A stretch of 64,000 nucleotides of DNA from Planctomycetota bacterium (GTDB lineage: Bacteria > Planctomycetota > OFTM77). The position numbers and the translations under genes are program-made. Shown here piece by piece: positions 29,209-39,600 of the stretch (positions within the stretch are counted from its first letter, which is position 1; each line of letters starts with the position of its first letter). The stretch is from NCBI GenBank assembly GCA_029260795.1, contig JAJDCO010000024.1:1-64000 (forward strand), written 5' to 3'. The notes beneath the pieces were generated by a model. It was not told the origin of the DNA and made no database searches. It saw nothing but the letters and a program-made list of their open reading frames with translations.

Positions 29209-30639
29209 ATGCTGCATGCGTTGCTGATTCGAAAGCTCGAACGGCTCGGGCTCAGCCCGGAGAAGCCGCCCAACGCGACCGCCTGGCGTGCGTTGCTGAA
29301 GCGAGTGAGCAGCGTCTACTGCAGTGCCGACGAAGATCGCTACTTGCTCGAGCGAGCCCTCGACATCTCCTCGCGCGAGATGCGCACTCTCAACGAGGCC
29401 CTCGCCCACGAGCGTGACAAGCTTCGAGATGCCGTCGAAGCGCTCGAAGGAGAGCGGGACAACCTGAAGTCGGTGATCACTCATGCACCAGTGGCGGTCG
29501 CCATGGTGGACTCGCAGGGCCGCTACGTGACTCAAAGCCGTCGCTGGATGGCCTGCTTCGGGCTGATGGACCGGTCCTTGGCGGGCGTCCCTCTGCTCGA
29601 TTCCGTACCCGAGCTGGCGGCGAAGTGGAAGGGAGCGCTCGAGAGCGCTCTCCAAGGAGAGGTCATCTCCAGCCCCGAAGACGAGATCATCACGTCGAGC
29701 GGAGAGAGCCGATTCTACCGCTGGGCCATTCAGCCTTGGTCGGCAGCGAGTGGCGGGCAATGCGCCGTGATCGTCGCCGAGCAGATCGACGACCTCGTGC
29801 ACGCCCGTGAGAGCCTTCGACTCTTCAACGAGCGCCTGAGAATGCTCGTGAACAAGCGGACCCGCGACCTCGAGGAAGCGAAGAAGAAGGCCGAGGAAGC
29901 GAACCTCGCCAAGAGCGACTTCCTGGCGAACATGTCGCACGAGCTGCGCACGCCGATGCACGGCATCCTGAGCTTTGCCCGCTTCGGACGCCGCGACTGG
30001 GCCCAGGTGGAGCCCGAGATCCTGGGCGACTTCTTCGAGAAGATCGAGAATGCCGGCGAGCGTCTCTTGAGGTTGCTGAACAACCTGCTCGACATCTCCA
30101 AGCTCGAGGCCGGCCGCGAAGATTTCCACTTCGTGCCCGCGGACCTGCGCCACGTCATCGATTGCGCGATCTCGGAGTTCGGCGCTCTGTTGGAGGAGCG
30201 GCACATCGTGGTCGACTTCGAAGAACAACTCGTCTCGTCAGCCCGAGTGGATGCCGACAAGATCGGCCAGGTGATCCGAAACTTGCTCAGCAATGCGATC
30301 AAGTTCTCGCCGGACGCGGGGCGAGTCGAGATTCGCGCCCAAGAGACCGAGGGCTGGATCCGAGTGTCGGTCGAGGATCATGGGGTCGGTATTCAATCCG
30401 ATGAGCTCGAGAGCGTCTTCGACAAGTTCTTCCAGGCCAAGCGAACCCGAAGCGGGGCGGGTGGTACGGGGTTGGGACTGTCGATCAGCCGCGAGATCAT
30501 CGACCGCCACGGGGGATGCATTTGGGCCGAGCAGGGATCGCGCGCAGGAGCACGCTTCGTCTTTCGCGTTCCCGTCATCGCACCCGCTGCCCCCAAGACC
30601 CGCCGCATCCGTCCCACTCGCCAGCCGCCACCGGCCTGA
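29209..30639 (+). CDS. Cytoplasmic histidine kinase with PAS-like domain, FIST partner
   Basis: This is a 476-residue kinase without transmembrane helices. Residues about 60-90 are a coiled coil, followed by a PAS-like domain (SVITHAPVAVAMVDSQGRYV, SRRWMACFGL, about 88-195), a second coiled coil with KRTRDLEEAKKKAEEANLAKSDFLANMSHELRTP (phospho-acceptor His244), a dimerisation/kinase domain and an ATPase with N-box IRNLLSNAIKF, G1 VEDHGVGI and G2 GGTGLGLSISREI. No receiver or output domain is attached. It is the partner of the preceding FIST gene (NahK-like arrangement). With no response regulator of its own nearby, the phosphate acceptor is elsewhere, or was the lost receiver now seen at 26338-26625. 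Confidence 0.9.
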   Translation: MLHALLIRKLERLGLSPEKPPNATAWRALLKRVSSVYCSADEDRYLLERALDISSREMRTLNEALAHERDKLRDAVEALEGERDNLKSVITHAPVAVAMVDSQGRYVTQSRRWMACFGLMDRSLAGVPLLDSVPELAAKWKGALESALQGEVISSPEDEIITSSGESRFYRWAIQPWSAASGGQCAVIVAEQIDDLVHARESLRLFNERLRMLVNKRTRDLEEAKKKAEEANLAKSDFLANMSHELRTPMHGILSFARFGRRDWAQVEPEILGDFFEKIENAGERLLRLLNNLLDISKLEAGREDFHFVPADLRHVIDCAISEFGALLEERHIVVDFEEQLVSSARVDADKIGQVIRNLLSNAIKFSPDAGRVEIRAQETEGWIRVSVEDHGVGIQSDELESVFDKFFQAKRTRSGAGGTGLGLSISREIIDRHGGCIWAEQGSRAGARFVFRVPVIAPAAPKTRRIRPTRQPPPA

Positions 30640-30746
30640 GCACGGCGACCGAGGCGCGTGAGTTTCTCCGTCTTGCGCCACCGGGGACGTCGGCAGCAGG
30701 CTCGATCGATCAATCGGTCGGGCTGTCTGTCGAAAGGAGAGCTCCC

Positions 30747-32116
30747 ATGCGCTCATCGCGAGGTTGGCTGGTGGCTGCAGGCCTCGTCATCGCGGTGGAA
30801 CTCGGCTTCGAGTGGCTCCACGAAGCCGTCTCGAGAAGTGAGAATCCCGAAGCGCTCGCACTCGATGCGCACAATAACACGGGTATGTCGGATCGAGCCC
30901 GTCCGGTGGCCGATTCGGGAGACCTGGTACCGTCTTCCGATTCCCTATCCGTCGAGATGGCTGCCGAGTCACGCCTCGATGAGGCGAGTGAGGGGCGAGT
31001 CGCAGGAAGAGTCCTGTCCTTCCAAGAGATGCCGAGTCACGAAGCGCGCCTCACGGTCCGGTCGCATGCCAAGGTCGAGCAAGAGGTGCTCACGGATGCG
31101 GAGGGGCGTTTCGAGCTCGAGGGGCTGCCGCTGAGCCCGACCGAGCTCACGGTCGAAGCTCGTGCCATCGGGCATGCCTCGCTCGAGCGTGCATTCGTCC
31201 TTCCTGGCCACAAGGCCGAGGTCGCTAGTCTCACGCTGCGCCTGCCTCGCACTCAAACCGTCGAGGGGATCGTCGTCGACGATGATGGAAGACCCGTTCC
31301 TGACACCCGTGTGTGGGCTTGGGTGCGGCTCTTCAATCAGGAGCTCCGGGGAGCTCGCCTTTCAGAGCTCGAGACGTCGACCGATGTCGATGGACGCTTC
31401 CACCTCGCGAGCGTTCCTACGATCGGTAGCGTGACGATTCTTGCCTGGAAGCCCGGATACACGGTCGGCGAGCACCACGACCTGTTGGTCGCGAAGGAGG
31501 CCCTTCAGCTCCGTCTCGTGCCTCGTGGCGAGACGGAGCTTGAGGTCCGGGTGACCGACCATCATGGCGCGATCTCGGGCTTGCCGATTCGGGTCACGTT
31601 GCTCGATGGATGCTTCGAAGTGCTCGGGATCGAGAGGACTGAGCGGACGGATCTCGAGGGTCGCGCTCGCTTCGAGGCACTTCCGAGCGGTGTGCGGCTC
31701 CGGTGTCTTCTGGAAGCCGGCCAGCGGTCGTTTCGACTCTCGCTTCCCTCCAAGGACGGTTCGATCAATCGGTTCGAAGGAGCGCTGGCTGCCGGCCGAA
31801 CGAATCGCATTCCACGCGATGCCCGAGCGCCGCCGACCCGACGATCGATATCGATCTCGAGTCGGTGGAGCACACGGTCCAATTCCTCGGGCTGAATGCG
31901 GTGCAGCCCTGGCGCACAGGCCTCGTCTGGTTCGCCAGCGAGGCCGCGACCTCGAGAGTCTCGGGACTTTCTGCGCGACGCCTCGAATCGGAAGGGCGAC
32001 TGACGCTCTCTGCACCTCGAGGCGCGACCCTCACATTCGCCGACGAATCGGGTGGACGCGGTGTCGAGGTTCGGTGGACGAACGCGGGCCCGGACCCGGC
32101 CATCGTCGAGTTCTGA
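30747..32116 (+). pseudogene. CarboxypepD_reg protein gene with frameshift
   Basis: From ATG 30747 (perfect AAGGAG 8 nt upstream) the protein has an anchor (GWLVAAGLVIAVELGFEWL), a spacer, and CarboxypepD_reg-type repeats: VAGRVLSFQEMPSHEARLTV, GRFELEGLPLSPTELTVEAR, VEGIVVDDDGRPVPDTRVWAW, GRFHLASVPTIGSVTILAWKPGY. Between about 31800 and 31850 the coding signal switches to another frame, where DIDLESVEHTVQFLGLNAVQPW and further residues, ending VRWTNAGPDPAIVEF, continue to the stop at 32114-32116. A one-base deletion or insertion, or an error, is required. The product would be about 455 residues. It mirrors the broken gene on the other side of the FIST-kinase pair. Confidence 0.75.
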
Positions 32117-32123
32117 TTCTCGC

Positions 32124-33959
32124 TCAACGCTCGGCGGTCGGCTTTCGGAGTCGCAGCGTCCAGTCTCCCAGCACGCTCCAAAAGTAGGCGCGCTTGCGGC
32201 CGATGTCGCCGCCGGCCTGGCTCCAGCTCTCGGCTCGGGACTCGATGTCGAAGTAGCTTGCCCAGGCGGCGCCGAAGGTCTCGCCTCGCGCCAGCGCGGT
32301 TGCGAAGCCCTTCGGCTCGTCGTAGAAGACCTTCGAGCGCCCGACCAGTGCGAGGCCGCTGCCGAAGAGGAGCAGCGCTTCGGCTCCTTGGCGGCGGCCG
32401 TAGGCCGGGTGATCGTAGGCGAGCTTCGTCGCGTTTGGGGGGGAGATGCTGTGACATCCGGTGTGGTGATAGAAGGCGGGCTCGGGCGCGACCGCTCCAT
32501 TGCGCCACAGCGTGTGCAAGAGGAACCAGTCCAGCCGGCCTCTCGAGCAGGCCGCGTCGAGGGACGGCTCGAGGCGGTTTTTTCGATGGGTCCACGACCA
32601 GGCCGGTCCACCGAGGCGTTGGGCCAGCGTTGAGCTCTTGCTACCCCCAAACACGCTTCCAACGGCATCGCTGTGGGCGCGCAGCGTGCGCAAGACGGCG
32701 GGAAAAGCCAACCAGTCCGCGAACTGCTCGAGCGTCGGCCGGCCGTGAATGTCGGACAACGGGGCATCGCGCTCCTGCCAGTCGGCGGCAGCGCGGGACA
32801 TCTCTCGGAATCCCGACCCGAGATCGCACGCAATTGAGGAAGGGCGCCACGCGATCGCGGCCGCACCGATTCGGTAGGAGTGGTTGCGATCGAGGTACTC
32901 GGCGAGCAGTTGGCGCTCGAGCGCCGGATCCTGTTCCCAGACTTCGTCTCCTCGCCAGCTCGGGACCGCTTTCTGTGAGGCGAACGTGACGGCTTGTGGC
33001 TGTCCATTCTCATCGAGGAGGCCTTCCCCCGATGATCCGACGAGGTCGGGGCGGGGGCGCAGTGCGGTGCCGCGCGCATCGAGTCGCGAGACCAGGATGT
33101 CGGGCCTCGAGATCGGATTGGGGCGAGCGCGATCTTCGATCGAGCACTCGTGTCCGGCGCTCGTGTCGTCGAGGAAGAGTGCCTGCCCGACAACGGCGCC
33201 CTCCGCGTCGAGCGTCTCCCGGATCTCGAGCTTGCCGTCCGTGATGAGGAAGAAGTCCTCGTTCACGACCGAGCCCCGCGCCAGGTCGGTGCAAGGACCG
33301 CCGCGCTTCGCGATCCCGTCGGGGTAAACCGCAGTGATCGTCTCGAGGCGAGTTCGAGGTTGGACGTACACGTCCTCCCATCGACCGTCGAGATCCGAAA
33401 GCACGATGTCTGCGCGATGCGCGACATCTTCGGGAACTCGGCGCAGGTACGGCACGCCCTGGTATGAGGCCTGGCTCTTCTGGCCCTGGTGGAGCGTGAT
33501 GTTCCCCTTGCGACGCCAGTTGACGGTGCGCACGAGAAAGGCGTCCGGGAAGTGCCCAAAGAGAATCGCTCCCGCCAGATCGCTCTCCCGGGCGAACGCG
33601 CGCAGCAGCTCTCGGAGGGCCAGCAAGGAGCGACCGTCTTGGTGCCGATCGCTCTGGGTGAGATGGACCGACAGGGCGTTCGCCCGGTAACCTTCGGCCG
33701 CGAGGTCCGCGATCCAGCGCTCAAGCCGAGGCGTCAAGTCGAGGTCGCCTTCCTTGGCCTCCGCGAGTCGATCCTCGATGAGGACGAGGAGGCGGGGGCC
33801 CTCGGCACCGGCCGAGAAGAGCGGCTCGACGGCATCGATCTCGGGTGCTCCGTCGCCGTCTTGATCGAAGGCCGTAAAGGTCGCGCAAACCTCGGCCACC
33901 GGATCCGAAGGTGAGGCGATCGGCAAGGACAGGAGTAAGAGCAGGAAGTTCGTCATCAT
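32124..33959 (-). CDS. Large secreted protein, possible clan CD-like peptidase
   Basis: This is a 612-residue exported protein with a signal peptide (NFLLLLLSLPIASPS). An EF-hand-like loop is visible (TAFDQDGDGAPEIDAVEP), then long alpha/beta sequence with LRELLRAFARESDLAGAILFGHFPDAFLVRTVNWRRKGNITL. Near the end there is a His (RTLRAHSDAVGSVFGG) and a Cys (YHHTGCHSISPP) that could be a clan CD-like Cys-His dyad, followed by LLLFGSGLALVGRSKV and a KGFATALARGETFGAAWASYFDIE tail of C25-like peptidases. I do not recognise a named family and the peptidase idea rests on these motifs alone. The ATG at 33959 or 33956 starts the signal sequence. It is divergent from the DUF4139 cassette. Confidence 0.65.
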   Translation of the reverse strand: MMTNFLLLLLSLPIASPSDPVAEVCATFTAFDQDGDGAPEIDAVEPLFSAGAEGPRLLVLIEDRLAEAKEGDLDLTPRLERWIADLAAEGYRANALSVHLTQSDRHQDGRSLLALRELLRAFARESDLAGAILFGHFPDAFLVRTVNWRRKGNITLHQGQKSQASYQGVPYLRRVPEDVAHRADIVLSDLDGRWEDVYVQPRTRLETITAVYPDGIAKRGGPCTDLARGSVVNEDFFLITDGKLEIRETLDAEGAVVGQALFLDDTSAGHECSIEDRARPNPISRPDILVSRLDARGTALRPRPDLVGSSGEGLLDENGQPQAVTFASQKAVPSWRGDEVWEQDPALERQLLAEYLDRNHSYRIGAAAIAWRPSSIACDLGSGFREMSRAAADWQERDAPLSDIHGRPTLEQFADWLAFPAVLRTLRAHSDAVGSVFGGSKSSTLAQRLGGPAWSWTHRKNRLEPSLDAACSRGRLDWFLLHTLWRNGAVAPEPAFYHHTGCHSISPPNATKLAYDHPAYGRRQGAEALLLFGSGLALVGRSKVFYDEPKGFATALARGETFGAAWASYFDIESRAESWSQAGGDIGRKRAYFWSVLGDWTLRLRKPTAER

Positions 33960-34352
33960 TCTCGATCGGGCTCTCGTCTCGTGGGGAGGAAGCCGCCAGG
34001 TTGCAAGAATACAACGGGGGATGCGCCGAGTTTCTCGTGGATGCTCGGTGTCCACAAGCGTGAATTCGTCAGCGGGAAGGAGGCCCTGGCAAGGTGGACC
34101 GGCTCGAGAAAGCTCGAGAACGGACACCTTGCGCCGCCTCTCTCGACCGAGATAGAATCCCGCTCCTCGCCCGGCATCCCAATCGATGGCCTGAGAGATC
34201 TTCGTTCCGATCCGTCGGATCGTTCTTCGCGCTTGCTCGTACTTCGCCCGCCTCGACGGCGTTCCGAGCTGCACGTGGGATCGTGTTCATTCGTTCATCG
34301 GGCGTGCTGCTCCCGAAGTCGGGAAGGCGCGTCGTTTCTGTGGCGAGCTTCC
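33960..34352. other. Divergent promoter spacer
   Basis: This holds no recognised gene. It separates an exported-protein gene on the minus strand from the three-gene cassette on the plus strand and must carry both promoters. No T-run terminator, strong inverted repeat or riboswitch-like motif caught my eye. Confidence 0.4.
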
Positions 34353-35555
34353 ATGCAAACAATCTTTCGCGTCGCACTCTTCACGTTGTCCCTGCTCGGG
34401 GCCGTCTCGGCTCAACAGGCTCCTTCTCGGATTGACATCTACCCGTCGGGTCTCGTCCTGGTGGAGGAGACTCGCACCGTCGACCTGCCGGTCGGACGAT
34501 CGCAAATCCGGATCGATCTCGTGCGCGGCAACGCCGACGTATCCACGCTCGAGCTGATTCCGCTCGATCGGCCCGACCAGGTGCGGGTGGTCGCGATGGT
34601 ACGACGCAACGATCTTCCGGCCGCCACCTTCGTCGAGGTCGACTCGCCCGGCGGGCCCGAGCGTCTGAGCATCCGATTCCAGGCCCGCGGACTTTCGGCC
34701 GCCGTCCATTACTCGGGCGTGGTGGATCCGGCCCAGAGGACATTCCATCTCGTCCAGGAGCTCGAGGTGACCAACGCCTCGGGACAGTCGTTCACGGACG
34801 TCGCGGTGCGGTCGATCATCGGAGACATCAAGACGGTCCCCTCGACGGTCGTGATGCATGGGCGGGCGCCCGATCCGGCCGCGGGGACACCCGCCGGCCT
34901 GCCCGCGACGCCGTTGATCCAAGACTTCGCGCAGCACACGGCGATCACGTTCGGTGAGGACGTTTCGCTGCCGGCCGGCGTGACGGTTCGCCGGCGAACG
35001 CTCGAGGCGAGCCGGGTCGCGATCGAGATCGAGTACCGCTTCGACGCGAATGCAGGCACGCGAGTGAGCCGAATCCTCAAGGCTCGAAACGCTCCCGAGA
35101 GCGATCTGGGAGGTGCGACGCTGCAGCCCGGTGCCCTTCAGCTCTATGCGCTCGAGCCCGGAGGCACGCAGCGCTTCCTGAGCAAGACGTCATTCCCCCA
35201 CGTGGCCCCCGGCGGTTCGCTCGAGCTGGCGATCGGGAGTGCCGACGACTTCGTGGTCGAGCGCGAGCCAATGGATCTGGTCCGATCGAACCTGGTGCAG
35301 GGAGAGTACAACCGCGCCCTCGTCTCGTACGACCAGGAGGAGGCCTTCCGGTTGAAGATCCGCAACCATGCGGCCGAGGCTCGCACGCTCGTGGTCTGGG
35401 AGCACGTGACCGGAGCCGACCGATTCGAGGTACTCGAGTCCTCGACGCCATCGACACCCAAGGATCGGACGACCCTGGAGTTCCGGGTCGAGGTGCCCGC
35501 GTCCGGGGCGACCGTGCTCACCTATCGGGTCAAGAAGATCAGCGTGAAGCTGTGA
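34353..35555 (+). CDS. Exported DUF4139-like protein, first of cassette
   Basis: This is a 400-residue protein with a signal peptide (VALFTLSLLGAVSAQ). The N-terminal strand region (IDIYPSGLVLVEETRTVDLPVGRSQIRIDL) resembles the N-terminal DUF4140-like domain that precedes DUF4139. The main body matches DUF4139-like topology: SIRFQARGLSAAVHYSGVVDP, HLVQELEVTNASGQSFTDV, EIEYRFDANAG, and a last beta domain (AFRLKIRNHAAEARTLVVWEHV). The best-known relative is MuiA (mucoidy inhibitor) but the role in bacteria is unclear. Overlapping architecture with the next gene suggests a duplicated pair. The next gene starts 15 bp downstream. Confidence 0.7.
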   Translation: MQTIFRVALFTLSLLGAVSAQQAPSRIDIYPSGLVLVEETRTVDLPVGRSQIRIDLVRGNADVSTLELIPLDRPDQVRVVAMVRRNDLPAATFVEVDSPGGPERLSIRFQARGLSAAVHYSGVVDPAQRTFHLVQELEVTNASGQSFTDVAVRSIIGDIKTVPSTVVMHGRAPDPAAGTPAGLPATPLIQDFAQHTAITFGEDVSLPAGVTVRRRTLEASRVAIEIEYRFDANAGTRVSRILKARNAPESDLGGATLQPGALQLYALEPGGTQRFLSKTSFPHVAPGGSLELAIGSADDFVVEREPMDLVRSNLVQGEYNRALVSYDQEEAFRLKIRNHAAEARTLVVWEHVTGADRFEVLESSTPSTPKDRTTLEFRVEVPASGATVLTYRVKKISVKL

Positions 35556-35570
35556 TGAGGAGTTGAAGGT

Positions 35571-36695
35571 ATGAAGTACTCTATGCTTTGGCTTCTGATG
35601 GCACTCTTGAGTGCGCCTGGTGAGGCTCTCTCCGAGGACGAGAGCTCCTTTCTCGAGGTCGCGATTCCGACCCGGCCCGATTCGGTCATGCTCCGCCTCA
35701 CGAGCGATGCGCCGGCAGTCGTGACCGAGACTCGGCAGGCTGGCCTCCAACCCGGTATCAATCGCCTGCGCTTCGACTGGATTCGTGCCCGCCTCGACGA
35801 GAGCACCGTTCGATTCGACGTACGGCCCGAGTCCGGAACGGCTCGCATCACCGCGCTGACACGCTCCGGTAGCCTGCCCAAGATGCTCTTCTACGACGTC
35901 GAGGCGGCGGGTGCCGTGCCGGCCACGGTTCGCACCCAGTACCTCCTCGCCGGCATCGGTTGGCGCATCGCCTATGTGGGCGTTCTCCGAGAGCCCATCG
36001 ACGGGCAGCCCGAGTCTCTCGATCTCCGACAGTCCATTGAGATCCGCGACGGCAGCGGCGTCGACATCCAAAACGCACGCATCGTCTTCGATGGTGGAGC
36101 GATCGACGGTGTCTCGGTGCGGGACGGTCAGCGACGCGAGGTCGAGTCCTTCCGTGTCGAACGGCTGCCCTTCACACGGCGTCATGTGTACGATCCGACC
36201 CGACACGGCACGACGCCCGGCATCGAGATCGAGATCGAGAACGCGTTGGGTGGCGTGCTCGCGCGGGATCTGCTGCCGGCCGGTAAGGTGCGCCTCTTCA
36301 CCCGTGAGGGGGACGGCGAGCCGAAGCTTCTCGGCGAGGACGTCTTTCCCGCGACTCCACTCGGTGAGAAGGCCAAGCTCACCACGGGTCACGAGCGAGA
36401 CATCCCGGTCGAGCGTCGGGTGGTCTTTCAACGCAACGAGAACGAGCGGCGTGACCGATGGAACAAGGTGATCGCCTACGATCAGCGGACCCGCATCGCC
36501 TTCAAGATCCACAACGGGCACGCCGCCAAGACGACGCTCGTGATCGTGGAGCGACCGGGCGCTCCGTTCGAGCTCACGTTCTGCGAGCTGCCGCAAGAGA
36601 AGAAGCGTCTCGACACCTTCGAGATCCAGGTCGAGCTCGAGCCCCAGAAGGAGACGACCTTCGAGATCGAATGGCTGCGGCGCAACCTCTTCTGA
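35571..36695 (+). CDS. Exported DUF4139-like protein, second of cassette
   Basis: This is a 374-residue protein with a short signal peptide (LWLLMALLSAPGEA). DUF4139-like hallmarks are RTQYLLAGIGWRIAYVGVL, a run of conserved strand, and LRQSIEIRDGSGVDIQNARIVFDGG, ending in the beta domain VVFQRNENERRDRWNKVIAYDQRTRIAFKIHNGHAAKTTLVIVERP. It is a paralogue in layout of the preceding gene. A GGAG lies before the start. Its stop is 4 bp before the start of the metalloprotease gene, so all three belong to one transcription unit. The shared role is unknown. Confidence 0.72.
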   Translation: MKYSMLWLLMALLSAPGEALSEDESSFLEVAIPTRPDSVMLRLTSDAPAVVTETRQAGLQPGINRLRFDWIRARLDESTVRFDVRPESGTARITALTRSGSLPKMLFYDVEAAGAVPATVRTQYLLAGIGWRIAYVGVLREPIDGQPESLDLRQSIEIRDGSGVDIQNARIVFDGGAIDGVSVRDGQRREVESFRVERLPFTRRHVYDPTRHGTTPGIEIEIENALGGVLARDLLPAGKVRLFTREGDGEPKLLGEDVFPATPLGEKAKLTTGHERDIPVERRVVFQRNENERRDRWNKVIAYDQRTRIAFKIHNGHAAKTTLVIVERPGAPFELTFCELPQEKKRLDTFEIQVELEPQKETTFEIEWLRRNLF

Positions 36696-36699
36696 TCCG

Positions 36700-39600
36700 A
36701 TGACACTCGGCGCACGGCCGCTGCCGCTCCTCCTGCTCCTGCTCAGCTCGCTCGCGTCGTCCGCCTGGGCGGACGACGTCGACGAGGCGTTGCGGTATCG
36801 AGCTCTGACCGAATCGCTCGCGCGCGGCGACTTCGTGGCGGCGCGGGATATCGCTTCGGGCCTGACGGGAGACTCCCACTTCGCTCGCAAGGCGCGCACG
36901 CTCGAGGCGATGGCAGCGTTCCTCGGTGGAGAGGGCAGTCCGCCCGGGTCGCCGCCGGGCGTGGGACAGTCGCAGATCGGCGGAATGCGCATCGCCCTCT
37001 CTCAGGACGGTGCCTTCAACGCCGCGCTCTTTCCCGAGTCCGGAGTCGGGGGCTATCGGCCGCTGCTCTTCGGTTGGCCAGCACCATTCTCGAGCCGAGT
37101 GTCGCTGCTCGTCGATGGTGAGCCCCGAATGCTGTCGCCGCAGGGTGGTCCGAGCCTTCACGGCTCCGGAGGGGCCTGGGTCACTCGGGAGCTCGGCATC
37201 GAAGTTCGTCTCGCGTTGCGAGGCGAGGCGCCGCCCGGTGCCGCGGAGGACCTCGAGCGGCGCGCGAAGCTGCGCATCGAGGTGACGGCCGTCAATCGAT
37301 CCGATCGAGCGCGACGAGTCGGTGTTCGGCTCCTGCTCGACCTGGTCGAGGGCTTCGACGATGCCCCGGATGTGCGACTCGGGAGCCGGCGCGTGCTCGG
37401 CACGATGACGGAGTTTTCAGGCGAAGGCGTGCCGGTGGCGCTCTCGATCGGAAGGCGCGCGATCGTTCTCCGAGGCCTCGGCCGTCCCGTGGAGCGAGCC
37501 GTGCTGACCTCCCTCGACCGGGCCCTGAGCTCGCCGTTCGACTTCGCCGTGACCGCGGGGGAGCCGCTCGGTCCCGACTCCGCGCTCGCGCTGACTCTCG
37601 AGCCCGCGACCCTGCCACCGGGAGGCAGCCGCACGCTTACGGTCGAGCTCGTCGGCGAGGAGCCGGGGCGTGACGTCACGCCCCCGATCGTGACCCAGGT
37701 CGTGGTCGAGCCCGATGGCGAAGAGTCTCGGCGGGTCGTCCTGATGATGGAGAACGACGCATCCGGCGCCACCGGACCTCTCGAAGATCTTCGAGTCACG
37801 CTGCGGCCCTCGCCGGGTCTCGCGATCGTCTCGACGTCCGAAGATCTCGGTCGGCTCGGAACCTTGGCGTTGGGTGAGCGCATTCAGCGGAGTGTGGTCG
37901 TACGCTCGGACTCCTCGTCGGCCGGCCCGCTCCGGTTGGCCTTCGACATTCGGCGAGGGCCGATCGAGTCGCCGGTCGCTCGCAGCGTCGAGGTCGCTCT
38001 CCCTGCGATGAGCGCGACCTTCATCGAAGGACGAGTCCGCGACGTGCAGGGGAGAGCTGTCTCGGGAGCCGATGTGACGCTCGTGCGCGACGGCCGGCCG
38101 GTAGGCCAAACCGTGACTCGGGCTGATGGCCGGTATCGATTCGATCGCGTGGCGGTGGCCCCGCATCATGTCTTTGCACGCCGCGTCGTCCATCGTGAGC
38201 CGGCAGCCAAGGCGGCGCACGAGGATGTCGACAACCTGCTCTACGACATTGTGCTGTCGAGTCAGACCATCGACAATGCCGGGAACCCGGTGCTGCCACA
38301 GGTTCGGCCCGGCCGAGATCGAGACGTCGTTCTCGCCCACTCGCTGACGCGTTACTCCGTGCTCGTCGTCGTGGAGTGGGACGCGAGGCGCGAGTACCTC
38401 GAGCAGATCGTGCGGGGCATGCGGAAAGCGGCGGAGTTTCTTTACGTCGCGAGTGACGGGCAGCTCACCTTCGGACGGGTCGCGGTGCACGACGCCGGAC
38501 GCGACTGGAACTCGGCGGACCTTTGGGATTGGGCGAACAACTCGGTCCATCCGAATGCCAGCGTCGCCGGCATCCGACATCGCTACCACCCGGTTCAGGC
38601 GCCCTGGAACACCTCGATGAACTTCGGGCGCCAATGGGCCGGAGCTTGGGATCAGCACGGTCTCTACAGCACGGTCGTGCACGAGTTCGGCCACTACGGC
38701 CTCGGGCTCTACGACGAGTATCTCGGCTCGCCCCAAGGCGCCTATCGCGGTCTGGCTTACTGGGAGATGTGCCGCTGCATCATGGGGCACCAGTACTCCG
38801 ATCACAAGATCTGCTGGGACGACAACCACCGGGCCTACACCAACCAGGGTATGTGGAACGGGCGGGCCTGCTGGCGTCAGATTCAACAGAACCATCAAGG
38901 CATGCGCAGTGGCCTCTTCATACCCGTCACGACGCCCATCGAGCGAGGCGGCGTCGTGCCTCCGGATTTCGTGGGCAGCCTCGGTCGCCACTCGCTTCGA
39001 GTCGGCGAAGAGCTGAAGGCCGTGATCCGTGATGCCGATACGAGCGGGTTCGATGCCGGGCTCTCGGTCGCCGGCCCCTTCGGCACCGCCTTGCCGGGAG
39101 TGCTCGTGTACGCGGAGCTGAGGGCGGAAGGGCGCACGACTTACCAGGGCACGACGTGGGGCAACGGACGGATGCAGCTCATGGGCGTACACGGCGGGGA
39201 CCGCATCACCGGCCTCTATCAAGGTGCTCGAGCCGAGCTGGTGCTGGATGAGCGGCGAGACGCCTACGTCCTCGAGTTCGGCAGCGAGCCTGGATCGAAG
39301 CTCGGTCCTCCACCGCTCGTCCGGGTGCGACCCGAGCGAGCGCAGGGGCGACCGGCCGGGGCCTCCGTCGAGATCCTGCCACTGGGACGACCCGACGGGG
39401 ATCTCTCTCTCGTTCTGGACGGTCCGCCGCATGTGCCGATCGGGCTCGATCGATTCGCGATCGACGGGCGCGATCGCTGGGTGGGCACGATCGGGCAGAA
39501 TCGTGTGAGCTCCGGCCGCGTTCGTCTGCAGCTCGTCGTCCCCGACGCGGTGCGAGGGGACGCGACGATCATCAGCGACGTCGTGATGCACGTCATTCCA

